The notes under the pieces: generated by a model
Databases searched by the model: none
What the model was told of the DNA's origin: nothing
What the model saw: the letters and a program-made list of their open reading frames with translations, nothing else
Shown: in pieces, positions 26,761 to 35,181 of the stretch
How the letters are laid out: each line of letters begins with the position of its first letter
Numbering within the stretch: position 1 is the stretch's first letter
Assembly (NCBI GenBank): GCA_965277055.1
Contig: OZ255703.1
Coordinates: 1,178,001 to 1,242,000, forward strand
Direction: 5' to 3'
DNA length: 64,000 bases
Source: CBDCHC01 sp965277055
GTDB lineage: Bacteria > Pseudomonadota > Gammaproteobacteria > PS1 > Pseudothioglobaceae
Translations under genes and position numbers: made by a program

Positions 26761-27159
26761 ATGAAATTTGCAATTCAAATTAATGAAGGGCCGTATCAGC
26801 ACCAAGCGTCTGATACGGCGTACCAATTTGCCAAAGCTGCAATTGAGAAAGGTCATGAAATCATGCGTGTATTTTTTTATCATGATGGAGTAAATAATGC
26901 CTCTCGTTTTACTGTTCCGCCTCAAGATGACAGAAATGTAGTAAATAACTGGGCAGATCTTAAAAATGCAGATGGTTCAGATATTGATAAAGTAGTATGT
27001 GTTGCTGCTGCATTACGTCGTGGTATGCTTGATAAAGATGAAGCAAGTAAAAACAGCGTAGATGCTAATAATATTCATTCAGCGTTTCGTATTTCTGGCT
27101 TGGGCCAATTAATTGAAGCTGGTATTCAATCTGATAGATTAGTGGTATTTGGAGATTAG
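26761..27159 (+). CDS. dsrE: Sulfurtransferase subunit DsrE
   Basis: Catalytic subunit of the DsrEFH (TusDCB-like) hexamer that passes persulfide sulfur to DsrC. The active cysteine is Cys80 in VVCVAAALRRG, equivalent to DsrE Cys78 of Allochromatium. The presence of DsrEFH marks the oxidative type of Dsr system. Length 132 aa is normal. It overlaps nothing: DsrF starts two bases after its stop, with its ribosome-binding site inside the dsrE end. Confidence 0.95.
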   Translation: MKFAIQINEGPYQHQASDTAYQFAKAAIEKGHEIMRVFFYHDGVNNASRFTVPPQDDRNVVNNWADLKNADGSDIDKVVCVAAALRRGMLDKDEASKNSVDANNIHSAFRISGLGQLIEAGIQSDRLVVFGD

Positions 27160-27160
27160 T

Positions 27161-27565
27161 ATGAGTATTAAGAAATTTATGTATATTAATCGTAAATCTT
27201 CATATGGTACGGTATATGCATTAGAATCTTTAGAGGTTGTACTTATTGCCGCTGCATTTGATCAAGATGTTTCACTTGCCTTTATCGACGATGGGGTATA
27301 TCAACTCATTGAAGGTCAAAATACTGACGGTATTGGCATGAAAAATTTCTCTAAAACATTCCACGCTTTAGGTGATTATGAAATTAATAAAATGTATGTT
27401 TCAAGGGAATCATTAGAAGAAAGAGGTCTGAGTGAAGATGATCTTATGCCGTTAGTGTACGAAGATGAAGATGATGACTGGGCAGAAAAGCCTTCTATTA
27501 AAGTGCTAACCAATGCACAGATTAAAGAAATTATGTCTGAGCAAGATGTGTGTTTAAGTTTTTAG
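27161..27565 (+). CDS. dsrF: Sulfurtransferase subunit DsrF
   Basis: Structural subunit of DsrEFH. MSIKKFMYINRKSSYGTV and the DDGVYQLIEGQ segment (about residues 42-52) are typical of DsrF/TusC. I use the ATG at 27161 because TTTGGAG lies seven bases upstream; the upstream in-frame ATG would overlap dsrE and lack a site. There is a single cysteine close to the C-terminus (DVCLSF). Length 134 aa. Confidence 0.93.
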   Translation: MSIKKFMYINRKSSYGTVYALESLEVVLIAAAFDQDVSLAFIDDGVYQLIEGQNTDGIGMKNFSKTFHALGDYEINKMYVSRESLEERGLSEDDLMPLVYEDEDDDWAEKPSIKVLTNAQIKEIMSEQDVCLSF

Positions 27566-27575
27566 GAGTATAGGT

Positions 27576-27872
27576 ATGTTACATATTGTAAATAAATCAG
27601 TATTTGAGCGTAATAACCTTGCTACGGCCACACAGTTTGTTGATGATAGTAGTGTCGTACTACTTACAGAAGATGGTGTTATTTCTGCAAGTAACAATGT
27701 TGCTTCTGAGTTATTAGATGATTTGGCAGCAAGTGGTAGAGTCTATGCCCTGCAAGGTGATATAGATGCTAGAGGATTAACCTCAAAAATTAAAGAAAAC
27801 GTAAAAACAGTAGATTATGCTGGTTTTGTTGATTTAGTAGTAGAGCACGGTACCCCTGTTTCTTGGGTGTAG
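27576..27872 (+). CDS. dsrH: Sulfurtransferase subunit DsrH, without cysteine
   Basis: Third subunit of DsrEFH. MLHIVNKSVFERNNL and LLTEDGVIS match the DsrH/TusB family, and 98 aa is the normal length. The region where Allochromatium DsrH carries Cys20 reads NNLATATQFVDDS, and the whole protein contains no cysteine at all. Sulfur transfer must then depend on DsrE Cys80. Ten bases separate it from dsrF, with GGAG in front of its ATG. Confidence 0.92.
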   Translation: MLHIVNKSVFERNNLATATQFVDDSSVVLLTEDGVISASNNVASELLDDLAASGRVYALQGDIDARGLTSKIKENVKTVDYAGFVDLVVEHGTPVSWV

Positions 27873-27901
27873 GTGCATTTATTTTTTTATAGGAGTAAAA
27901 A

Positions 27902-28225
27902 ATGGCTGACATTTTAGGTGCTGAAGTAGATGAAGAAGGGTTCTTATTAAATCTTTCTGATTGGAGTGAAGAAATTGCTAACGAAATGGCAAAAGGTGAT
28001 GACATTGAGTTAACTGATGAGCATTGGGAAGTGATTAACTTTTTAAGAGAATACTTTGAAGAGTACCAAATTGCCCCAGCAGTGCGTGTATTAACTAAAG
28101 CAATTGCTAAGAAAATGGGTAAAGATAAAGGTAATTCTAAGTATCTGTATACCTTATTCCCATACGGCCCTGGCAAACAAGGCTGTCGTTTCGCAGGTCT
28201 TCCTAAACCAACAGGTTGTATCTAA
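27902..28225 (+). CDS. dsrC: Sulfur carrier protein DsrC
   Basis: Small swinging-arm protein that carries sulfur between DsrEFH, DsrAB and the DsrMKJOP membrane complex. The C-terminal arm has both redox cysteines: CysB at about residue 95 (GKQGCRF) and the penultimate CysA at residue 106 (PTGCI), eleven residues apart as in functional DsrC. Length 107 aa. It is followed by two strong RNA hairpins before dsrM. A second, single-cysteine homolog lies at 42584. Confidence 0.96.
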   Translation: MADILGAEVDEEGFLLNLSDWSEEIANEMAKGDDIELTDEHWEVINFLREYFEEYQIAPAVRVLTKAIAKKMGKDKGNSKYLYTLFPYGPGKQGCRFAGLPKPTGCI

Positions 28226-28238
28226 GAAATACTTTTTA

Positions 28239-28258
28239 GGAGGTGGCTTGCCACCTCC
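28239..28258 (+). promoter_or_regulatory. GC-rich hairpin downstream of dsrC
   Basis: GGAGGTGGC and GCCACCTCC form an 8-bp stem with a CTTG tetraloop, 13 bases after the dsrC stop. It is followed by AATAACAA, not a T-run. It is likely a 3'-end stabilizer or partial attenuator separating the abundant soluble Dsr proteins from the membrane complex. Confidence 0.6.
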
Positions 28259-28284
28259 AATAACAATAACCTAATTTAAAAAAT

Positions 28285-28315
28285 ATAGATATACAACTAC
28301 GACTTGTATATCTAT
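28285..28315. promoter_or_regulatory. 12-bp perfect hairpin between dsrC and dsrM
   Basis: ATAGATATACAA (28285-28296) and TTGTATATCTAT (28304-28315) pair perfectly around CTACGAC. It is 77 bases before dsrM. It could be a second RNA stem, or an operator for an internal dsrM promoter. A weak AT-rich region follows, but no clear -35/-10 pair. Confidence 0.5.
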
Positions 28316-28391
28316 TATCAAAACATTGAATCTAAAATTGATAAGTGTTTTTCTGTATGGCTAATCATAGAGTATTAAGAAGTAAATAATT

Positions 28392-29165
28392 ATGACCACA
28401 ATTAGTTTAGTTTTTGCGTTTATATTTTATCTTGTAGCTATTGTCTTTATTGTTGGCATGGCTCGTAAAATATATCAATATGCTAACACCCCAGCACCAC
28501 TAAAAATTGTTGTATCCCCTGCACCGTTAACCAAAACAGGTGTATATGCAAGAATGTTTTATGAAGTAGTGTTATTTGCTAGTTTATTTAAATCAAGTAA
28601 ATGGACTTGGATTTTTGGCTGGTTATTTCATTTTGGGTTGTTTATTGTACTTATTCGTCATTTACGTTATTTTGTGCCTGGTGAACTCCCAGAAATTCTT
28701 GCCTACACACAAATGTTTAAATACGGTGCAATCTTTATGATTATTGGTTTATTTGGCTTATTAGCCCGTCGTGTATTTGTGGATAGAGTCCGTTATATTT
28801 CTGCTCCGAGCGATTATCTTATGTTATTACTGCTCATCGTGATTGGTGTAAGTGGTGCTATTATGACCTTTACTAGTGCTCATACTGATGTTGCCATGGT
28901 CAAAGAATTTGCTTCTGGGATTATAAGTTTTAACGTTGCTAATATGCCGGTTGATTTTGCATTTGTTACGCACTTAATATTTTTCTTTGTGTTATTGGCT
29001 ATTTTCCCAGTTTCTAAATTATTACATGTTCCGGGAGTATTCTTTAGTCCTACGCGTAACCAAGTAGATAACGCACGTAACAAGCGTCATATTTCACCTT
29101 GGGCATTACAGCAAGAGCAGGCAAACGAAGTGCGTTTAGGCGAAACATTGGGTAAAGATAACTAA
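28392..29165 (+). CDS. dsrM: DsrM, cytochrome b subunit of DsrMKJOP
   Basis: Inner-membrane heme b protein of the NarI type that exchanges electrons between quinone and DsrK. About six hydrophobic helices are visible, starting with LVFAFIFYLVAIVFIVGMA and including GWLFHFGLFIVLIRHLRYF with conserved histidines. Length 257 aa is close to the family. It lacks an obvious ribosome-binding site (GAAGTAAATAATT), the weakest start in the operon, consistent with lower translation than dsrABC. It is the first gene of the membrane-complex block. Confidence 0.93.
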   Translation: MTTISLVFAFIFYLVAIVFIVGMARKIYQYANTPAPLKIVVSPAPLTKTGVYARMFYEVVLFASLFKSSKWTWIFGWLFHFGLFIVLIRHLRYFVPGELPEILAYTQMFKYGAIFMIIGLFGLLARRVFVDRVRYISAPSDYLMLLLLIVIGVSGAIMTFTSAHTDVAMVKEFASGIISFNVANMPVDFAFVTHLIFFFVLLAIFPVSKLLHVPGVFFSPTRNQVDNARNKRHISPWALQQEQANEVRLGETLGKDN

Positions 29166-29183
29166 TCAATTGCAGGATAAAGT

Positions 29184-30770
29184 ATGGCAGATAATTATGA
29201 AGTACCAAAACTTCCAACATATGTAGAGGCTCCGAGTATTACCCCAGACATTATGCAAGGTGATGGACCGTACAAATCAAATGAAGAGTTTCAAGCACCA
29301 TTAGGTTTCCCCGGTGAAAAAGTAGAAAACTGGCAAGAAGTTGCAATCGCTAAGATGGGCGAACTTAAAGATAAGTATCGTTCTGTGCAAGTATTTTTAG
29401 ATTCATGCGTGAAATGCGGTGCGTGTACTGATAAATGTCATTATTTCTTAGGTACAAGTGACCCTAAAAATATGCCAGTAGCGCGCCAAGATTTATTTAG
29501 AAGTGTGTATAGAAGATATTACACATTTGCTGGTAAATATTTCCCTACGTTGGTAGGTGCAAAAGAGCTTGATGAAGAAATGCTTGATGATTGGTATAAC
29601 TATTATCACCAATGCTCACAATGTCGCCGTTGTTCGGTGTTTTGTCCGTATGGAATTGATACAGCAGAAATCTCCATGGCTGCACGTGAAGTACTAGATA
29701 CTGTGGGTGTTGGGCAGAAATATTGTAACCAAATTTTAGGTAAAGCTATTACTATTGGTAATAACTTAGGTCTCCCAGAGCCGGCACTACGCGATACCTT
29801 AGAAGATTTATCAGAAGAAGTAACAGAAGACACAGGGGTAGAAATTTTATATCCACTTGATGTGAAAGGTGCTGAAATTCTACTGATTACCCCATCAGCT
29901 GATTTCTTTGCAGAACCGCACATTGATGGCCTGATTGGCTATGGTAAAGTATTTCATCAAGATGGAGTAAGTTGGACCATGAGTTCGTATGCTTCTGAAG
30001 GTGCTAACTTTGGGATGTTTATTGGCTCATACGATGTAATGAGACGTGCTGCTCTTCGTATTCGTAAAGCAGCAGTAGATTTAGGGGTATCAAGAATTAT
30101 CGTAGGTGAGTGCGGACATGCATGGCGTGTTGCATATAGTTTCTGGAATACTTTAAGTGGTGTGGGTGCTGGTGGAGCAGACGAATTTGCTGCTAAACTT
30201 CAAGAGCAACTAGACTCTCGTTATCCTCAGCCACAGCACATTATTGAATATACCTACAATCTTATCAATCAAGGAAAGTTAGAGTTTGATAAATCAGCTA
30301 ATGATGATAGAACAGTAACCTTCCATGACAGTTGTAACGTTGCCAGAGCAACAAATATGGGTGGTATCCCAGGGGGACAATTTGAACTTCCAAGAGCAGT
30401 AATCAAAGCAGTGTGTAATAATTATGTAGATATGAATCGTGATACGATTAAGGAATCTACATTCTGTTGCGGTGGTGGCGGTGGTTTGTTAACTGATGAC
30501 TTAATGGAAATCAGAATTAAAGGTGCAATGCCACGTATGCAGGCGTTAAAAGAAGTAGAGCAAACAGATGGTGTAGATACACTAGCAGCAATTTGTGCGA
30601 TTTGTAAATCACAATTTTCAAAAGTATTGCCAAAATTTGATTTTGATCCATACATGATTGTAAGCGTACACCAACTTGTGAGTGAAGCCATTATTCTTGA
30701 TGGCGTTGATGAAGAGCAACCAGAAAATAAAAAACCAGAAGAAGGAGTTGAAGAATCAACTACAACTTAA
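29184..30770 (+). CDS. dsrK: DsrK, HdrD-like iron-sulfur subunit of DsrMKJOP
   Basis: Cytoplasmic face of the complex; probably acts on the DsrC disulfide/trisulfide in the way HdrD acts on heterodisulfide. Two 4Fe-4S clusters show as CVKCGACTDKC (about residues 74-84) and CSQCRRCSVFC (about 142-152). The C-terminal CCG domain with its special cluster includes HDSCNVARATN and FCCGGGGG (about 427). Length 528 aa is normal. It ends in an acidic tail. Confidence 0.95.
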   Translation: MADNYEVPKLPTYVEAPSITPDIMQGDGPYKSNEEFQAPLGFPGEKVENWQEVAIAKMGELKDKYRSVQVFLDSCVKCGACTDKCHYFLGTSDPKNMPVARQDLFRSVYRRYYTFAGKYFPTLVGAKELDEEMLDDWYNYYHQCSQCRRCSVFCPYGIDTAEISMAAREVLDTVGVGQKYCNQILGKAITIGNNLGLPEPALRDTLEDLSEEVTEDTGVEILYPLDVKGAEILLITPSADFFAEPHIDGLIGYGKVFHQDGVSWTMSSYASEGANFGMFIGSYDVMRRAALRIRKAAVDLGVSRIIVGECGHAWRVAYSFWNTLSGVGAGGADEFAAKLQEQLDSRYPQPQHIIEYTYNLINQGKLEFDKSANDDRTVTFHDSCNVARATNMGGIPGGQFELPRAVIKAVCNNYVDMNRDTIKESTFCCGGGGGLLTDDLMEIRIKGAMPRMQALKEVEQTDGVDTLAAICAICKSQFSKVLPKFDFDPYMIVSVHQLVSEAIILDGVDEEQPENKKPEEGVEESTTT

Positions 30771-30800
30771 TTGACAATCTATTTAGAACAGGAGTAAATC

Positions 30801-32762
30801 ATGCAAAAAAATCCATACCGTTCCATAGAAAAAGGTGATAATCACACATTTAGATTATTCACAGATGATGGTGATGAGCAGCAAACCGTACCATGGAATG
30901 AGAAAATCTTCCAAAATGATACGTCTCACAAATGTCCTACCTATGTAACACAAACCCCACCATGTCAAGGTTCATGCCCATCTGGACATAATATTCGTGG
31001 TTGGTTAGATATTGTTCGTGGTATTGAGAAACCAAGTGGTGATATGACCTGGCAAGAATATGCATTCCGTCGTTCTACTGCTGCGAATCCATTCCCATCT
31101 ATTATGGGTCGTGTATGCCCAGCTCCATGCGAAGATGGTTGCAATAGAAATGAAGTAGAAGATACTGTAGGTATTAATGCTGTTGAACAATTTATTGGTG
31201 ATAACGCACAAAAAGAAGGGTATACATTTGATGTGCCAAGTACACTAACTGGTAAAAAAGTTGCAGTTATTGGTGGTGGTTGTGGTGGCCTAACAGCTGC
31301 ATTACAACTTCGCCGTAAAGGACATAGTGTAACAGTATTTGAAGCACGTAATGAGCTTGGTGGTATGATGATGTATGGTATTCCTGATTATCGTGTACCA
31401 AGAGATGTGCTCCGTTATGAAATGGATAGAATCCTAGCTACGGGTGTAGAGGCTAAAGTAAATACAAAAGTAGGCGTAGATATTACGTTAGAAGATATTG
31501 ATGCTCAGTTTGATGCAGTATTATTTGCAATTGGTGCATGGACTGGTAGAAGTCTGCCAGTACCACAAGGTGATGCAAAAGGTTGTGTATCTGGTGTTGC
31601 ATTCCTTGAGGCGTATGCACAAGGGAGATTAAAGCATATTACTGGTAAAGTAATTTGTATTGGTGGTGGTGATACTTCTATTGACGTGGTATCAGTCGCA
31701 CGCCGCCTTGGTAATATTCAAAATCCTGCAGATAAAGATCGCCCAGAACGCATTATTTTTGACGATACTGCACACGATGTAGTAGATACTTCTAAGCGCC
31801 TTGGTGCTGATGTAATGCTTACTACCCGCTCTACAATTGAAAACATGCCTGCAGCTCAAGAAGAAATTGATGATGCAACACGCGAAGGTGTAGAAATTCG
31901 TGGTAACTTAAACCCAATTGAAGTCATTACTGATGAAAATAATCAAGTCACCGCACTTCGTTTTGAGAAGTTAGATGATGAAGGTAATGCTATTGCAGAT
32001 TCTGCATTTGATGTAGAGTGTGAGCTTATCGTATCAGCTATTGGTCAAAGCGTGGATGCTGAAGGATTATCAACTGATTTATTTAACGATAGAGGTTTCA
32101 TGGATACTGATAAAAATTATCAGTTACCAAAAAAAGAAGGCTATTTTGTGTGTGGTGATGTGATTCGTCCACATTTATTGACTACTGCAATTGGTCAGGC
32201 AACAATTGCTGCTGAAAGTATTCATGATTATTTAGAAGGTAAAGATCAAAAAGTTCGTCCTAAAGTTGACGTACATCACTTTAACTTACTGGATAAATTA
32301 AAAGAGTGGAATCTTGATCCACAAGCGTATTCAGAAGGTGGTGCACCAGCTGAATCTACAAATGAAGCAAACTTTGCAGTACATAACTATGAAGATCGTT
32401 CTTTTGCTTCAATCATTTCTCATGATGAGTTATTCTTAGGGCACTTCAACTATGAAGAAAGAAATAAAAGAGATCATAGATTGATTGATGCTGATAACGT
32501 ACTTGATAACTTTGAAGAAAGAATCATCGGATACTCTGCAGAAGATGCACAAGCAGAAGCAGGTAGATGTATGAGTTGTGGCTTATGTTTTGAGTGTGAT
32601 AATTGTGTCATGTATTGCCCTCAAGATGCGGTATTCAAAGTGAAGAAAGACCAAGCAACTACAGGTAGATATGTAGATACTGATTATAACAAATGTATTG
32701 GTTGTCATATCTGTGCTGATGTATGTCCTACTGGATATATTCAAATGGGTCTTGGTGAGTAA
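30801..32762 (+). CDS. dsrL: DsrL, NAD(P)H-linked flavoprotein partner of DsrAB
   Basis: Iron-sulfur flavoprotein of the GltD family that takes electrons from rDsrAB during oxidation and passes them to NAD(P)+. N-terminal cysteines CQGSCPSG and CPAPCEDGC (about residues 53-115) are followed by FAD (VIGGGCGGLTAAL, about 155) and NAD(P) (IGGGDTSID, about 286) motifs. The C-terminal ferredoxin domain has CMSCGLCFECDNC (about 590) and CIGCHICADVC (about 633). Length 653 aa. Presence of dsrL supports the oxidative direction of this pathway. Confidence 0.95.
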   Translation: MQKNPYRSIEKGDNHTFRLFTDDGDEQQTVPWNEKIFQNDTSHKCPTYVTQTPPCQGSCPSGHNIRGWLDIVRGIEKPSGDMTWQEYAFRRSTAANPFPSIMGRVCPAPCEDGCNRNEVEDTVGINAVEQFIGDNAQKEGYTFDVPSTLTGKKVAVIGGGCGGLTAALQLRRKGHSVTVFEARNELGGMMMYGIPDYRVPRDVLRYEMDRILATGVEAKVNTKVGVDITLEDIDAQFDAVLFAIGAWTGRSLPVPQGDAKGCVSGVAFLEAYAQGRLKHITGKVICIGGGDTSIDVVSVARRLGNIQNPADKDRPERIIFDDTAHDVVDTSKRLGADVMLTTRSTIENMPAAQEEIDDATREGVEIRGNLNPIEVITDENNQVTALRFEKLDDEGNAIADSAFDVECELIVSAIGQSVDAEGLSTDLFNDRGFMDTDKNYQLPKKEGYFVCGDVIRPHLLTTAIGQATIAAESIHDYLEGKDQKVRPKVDVHHFNLLDKLKEWNLDPQAYSEGGAPAESTNEANFAVHNYEDRSFASIISHDELFLGHFNYEERNKRDHRLIDADNVLDNFEERIIGYSAEDAQAEAGRCMSCGLCFECDNCVMYCPQDAVFKVKKDQATTGRYVDTDYNKCIGCHICADVCPTGYIQMGLGE

Positions 32763-32779
32763 ATGAGGTTAGGATAGTT

Positions 32780-33223
32780 ATGCTTACGATGTTTCCACAT
32801 AATTTTGTAAAACGTTTTGCGATACTCGTTATGATGATACTATCATTACAATTGACTGCAGCAGAATCTTCTAACAATCATTCACATATGGAATTTACGA
32901 CTAAAGCCAAAGAAATGATGGATAGAGGCGAAACATATCATAAAGATGTTAGTGAAATTCGTAAGATGCATCCTGATTTTATGAATCATAAACGTGATAA
33001 AACACATCGCCAAGGAGTGCGTACTACTGAGTATTCATTAAAGGGCTGTGTAAATTGTCATGGTGGATTTGATAAGGCTACTGGTAATGCGATTCGTATT
33101 GATGAAAAGCATCAATTTTGTGCAGATTGCCACAAGCAAGTAGGAGTCACTATGGATTGCTTTACTTGTCATAAAGCAACACCGAGAAGTGATTATCAAA
33201 TTCCAGCTAACACAGGGTATTAA
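32780..33223 (+). CDS. dsrJ: DsrJ, periplasmic triheme cytochrome c
   Basis: Periplasmic multiheme subunit of DsrMKJOP. One N-terminal hydrophobic segment (about residues 11-28) acts as signal or anchor. Three CxxCH sites are clear: CVNCH (about 91), CADCH (about 113) and CFTCH (about 126). All six cysteines in the protein belong to these motifs. The extra cysteine proposed as a His/Cys heme ligand in Allochromatium DsrJ (Cys46) has no counterpart; the aligned region reads EFTTKAKEMMDRG. Maturation needs the Ccm system (ccmAB at 46.6 kb). Confidence 0.93.
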   Translation: MLTMFPHNFVKRFAILVMMILSLQLTAAESSNNHSHMEFTTKAKEMMDRGETYHKDVSEIRKMHPDFMNHKRDKTHRQGVRTTEYSLKGCVNCHGGFDKATGNAIRIDEKHQFCADCHKQVGVTMDCFTCHKATPRSDYQIPANTGY

Positions 33224-33225
33224 TA

Positions 33226-33933
33226 ATGAGTATGAATCGCCGTGATTTTATAAAGTCTTCAGCTATTACTACTACTATAGTAGCGAGTGGTATTTCTTTA
33301 AACACATTTGCAAATTCTCAGCCAGTAACCAGTAAACAACGCTGGGGAATGCTTGTTGATATTAACAAGCTTGATTCTGCTCGTGTAGACACTATGATTG
33401 CCGCCTGCAAAACTGAGCATGGTTGGGGCAATGAAGAAAAATCCAATACACTACAACAAGCAAGTTGGATAAAGTCTGTAACGGTGCGTGACACTACAAC
33501 GGGTAAAGAGGATACCTTACCACTTATGTGCCAGCATTGTGCAGAGCCACCGTGTGTAGATGTTTGCCCTACAAATGCTTCTATGAAGCGTGAAGACGGG
33601 ATTGTGCTTGTTGATAAACATCGTTGTATTGGTTGCAGATATTGCATGATGGCGTGTCCATATGATGCGCGTTCATTTGTGCATGAAACAATCACCAATC
33701 AAACAGAAAATACCCCACGTGGTAAAGGTACTGTGGAAAGTTGCACCATGTGTGTACACAAAGTAGATAATGGTGAAGCTCCTGCGTGTGTAGCAGCGAG
33801 TGGTGGTGCGGTAATTTTTGGTGACTTAAATGATACCAACAGTGAAATTAGCAAGAGTCTAAGAAGTATCCAAAGTACCCAAATTAGAGCAGACCTCAAT
33901 TTAAATACTGGCGTGCGTTATAGCGGAATTTAA
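33226..33933 (+). CDS. dsrO: DsrO, periplasmic iron-sulfur subunit
   Basis: Tat-exported ferredoxin-type subunit. The N-terminus MSMNRRDFIKSSA is a twin-arginine signal (RRDF), ending near NTFA. Cysteine sets CQHCAEPPCVDVC (about residues 102-114), CIGCRYCMMACP (about 131-142) and CTMCVHK follow, typical of four-cluster NrfC/DsrO proteins. Length 235 aa. It starts two bases after dsrJ and ends two bases before dsrP. Either of two ATGs (33226 or 33232) is possible. Confidence 0.94.
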   Translation: MSMNRRDFIKSSAITTTIVASGISLNTFANSQPVTSKQRWGMLVDINKLDSARVDTMIAACKTEHGWGNEEKSNTLQQASWIKSVTVRDTTTGKEDTLPLMCQHCAEPPCVDVCPTNASMKREDGIVLVDKHRCIGCRYCMMACPYDARSFVHETITNQTENTPRGKGTVESCTMCVHKVDNGEAPACVAASGGAVIFGDLNDTNSEISKSLRSIQSTQIRADLNLNTGVRYSGI

Positions 33934-33935
33934 AC

Positions 33936-35132
33936 ATGAATACAAATATAATTAAATATAGACAAGTAGAAGGCAACTTCGGGTTATTTTTAACTATTGC
34001 TGTCATGCTTGGAACAGTTATCCTTGCTTCTATGGGTGCAGTGTATTATATGGAACATAATGGGCATTATGTTACTGGAATGAATAATCGTATCGTTTGG
34101 GGCATGCCACATGTATTTGCTATTTTTTTGATTGTTGCTGCGAGTGGTGCACTTAATGTGGCGTCAATCTCATCTGTTTTTAATAAAACATATTATAAAC
34201 CACTTGCTCGTTTTTCAGCAGTTCTAGCAATTACCCTACTAGCAGGCGGCTTGATGATCTTAGTGCTTGATTTAGGTAGGCCCGATAGACTCACCGTTGC
34301 AATGACTGAATATAACTTTAATTCTATTTTTGCGTGGAATATTATTCTTTATAATGGATTCTTCGCGATTGTCCTGATTTATTTATGGATGATGCTGGAG
34401 CATAAAATGAATAAGTATACCAAAATTGCAGGTACTGCTGCTTTTGTTTGGCGTATTATCTTAACTACTGGTACTGGTTCTATCTTTGGTTTTTTAGTTG
34501 CGCGTCAAGCGTATGATGCGATTATCATGGCACCAATGTTTATTATTATGTCATTTGCTTTTGGCTTAGCTATTTATATCCTAATGCTCATGCTGAGCTA
34601 TAAAATGACAGCGCGCGAATTAGGTGATGAAATCTTATACCGCTTGGGTAATTTACTCGGTATTTTTATTGCGAGCATCTTCTACTTTGTGGCAGTATAT
34701 CACGTAGGTAACCTCTATCTTGCTGAAAACCAAGGCGTAGAAAATTTTATATTATTTGGTGATAATTCATATAGTACTATTTTTTGGATAGGGCAAATCT
34801 TAATTGGCACACTATTACCGCTTGCTCTTATATATGCACCAAGTACTCATAGAAAAATTATGCCACTTGTAGTTGCGAGTATTTTGACTATTGTTGGTGG
34901 ATTAGCCGCACTTTATGTTATTATCATTGGCGGTCAAGCATATCCATTAGAAATATTTTCTGGTAAAGAAATTCTTTCAGGATATGGCGGGGTTATTGAA
35001 TACACTCCAACACTAGCTGAAATTATGCTTGGCATTGGTGGTATATGTGTTTCTGTTATTGCAACATTTTTTATTATCAGAATATTACCAATTCTACCTG
35101 AAAATTTAAGTAATAAACTAATTACCAAATAA
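33936..35132 (+). CDS. dsrP: DsrP, NrfD-like integral membrane subunit
   Basis: Quinone-interacting membrane protein of DsrMKJOP, of the NrfD/PsrC family. About ten hydrophobic helices span the 398 aa, with a conserved LDLGRPDRL segment (about residues 110-118) between helices. It is the last canonical dsr gene. dsrN and dsrR, which follow dsrP in Allochromatium, are absent here. The next gene is an exported repeat protein with its own -10 box. Confidence 0.94.
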   Translation: MNTNIIKYRQVEGNFGLFLTIAVMLGTVILASMGAVYYMEHNGHYVTGMNNRIVWGMPHVFAIFLIVAASGALNVASISSVFNKTYYKPLARFSAVLAITLLAGGLMILVLDLGRPDRLTVAMTEYNFNSIFAWNIILYNGFFAIVLIYLWMMLEHKMNKYTKIAGTAAFVWRIILTTGTGSIFGFLVARQAYDAIIMAPMFIIMSFAFGLAIYILMLMLSYKMTARELGDEILYRLGNLLGIFIASIFYFVAVYHVGNLYLAENQGVENFILFGDNSYSTIFWIGQILIGTLLPLALIYAPSTHRKIMPLVVASILTIVGGLAALYVIIIGGQAYPLEIFSGKEILSGYGGVIEYTPTLAEIMLGIGGICVSVIATFFIIRILPILPENLSNKLITK

Positions 35133-35140
35133 AAAAAGTG

Positions 35141-35146
35141 TATAAT
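35141..35146 (+). promoter_or_regulatory. -10 box upstream of the repeat protein
   Basis: TATAAT 41 bases before the start codon, in GTGTATAATAG just after the dsrP stop. The -35 region is poor. It would allow transcription independent of the dsr operon. Confidence 0.4.
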
Positions 35147-35181
35147 AGTTTCATTTTTAAATCTTTCACAAGGACATTCTT

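Noticed and set aside
28239..28258. Hairpin after dsrC as a classical terminator
   Set aside because: No T-run follows, and the dsrMKLJOP genes downstream need read-through. Kept as a regulatory hairpin.
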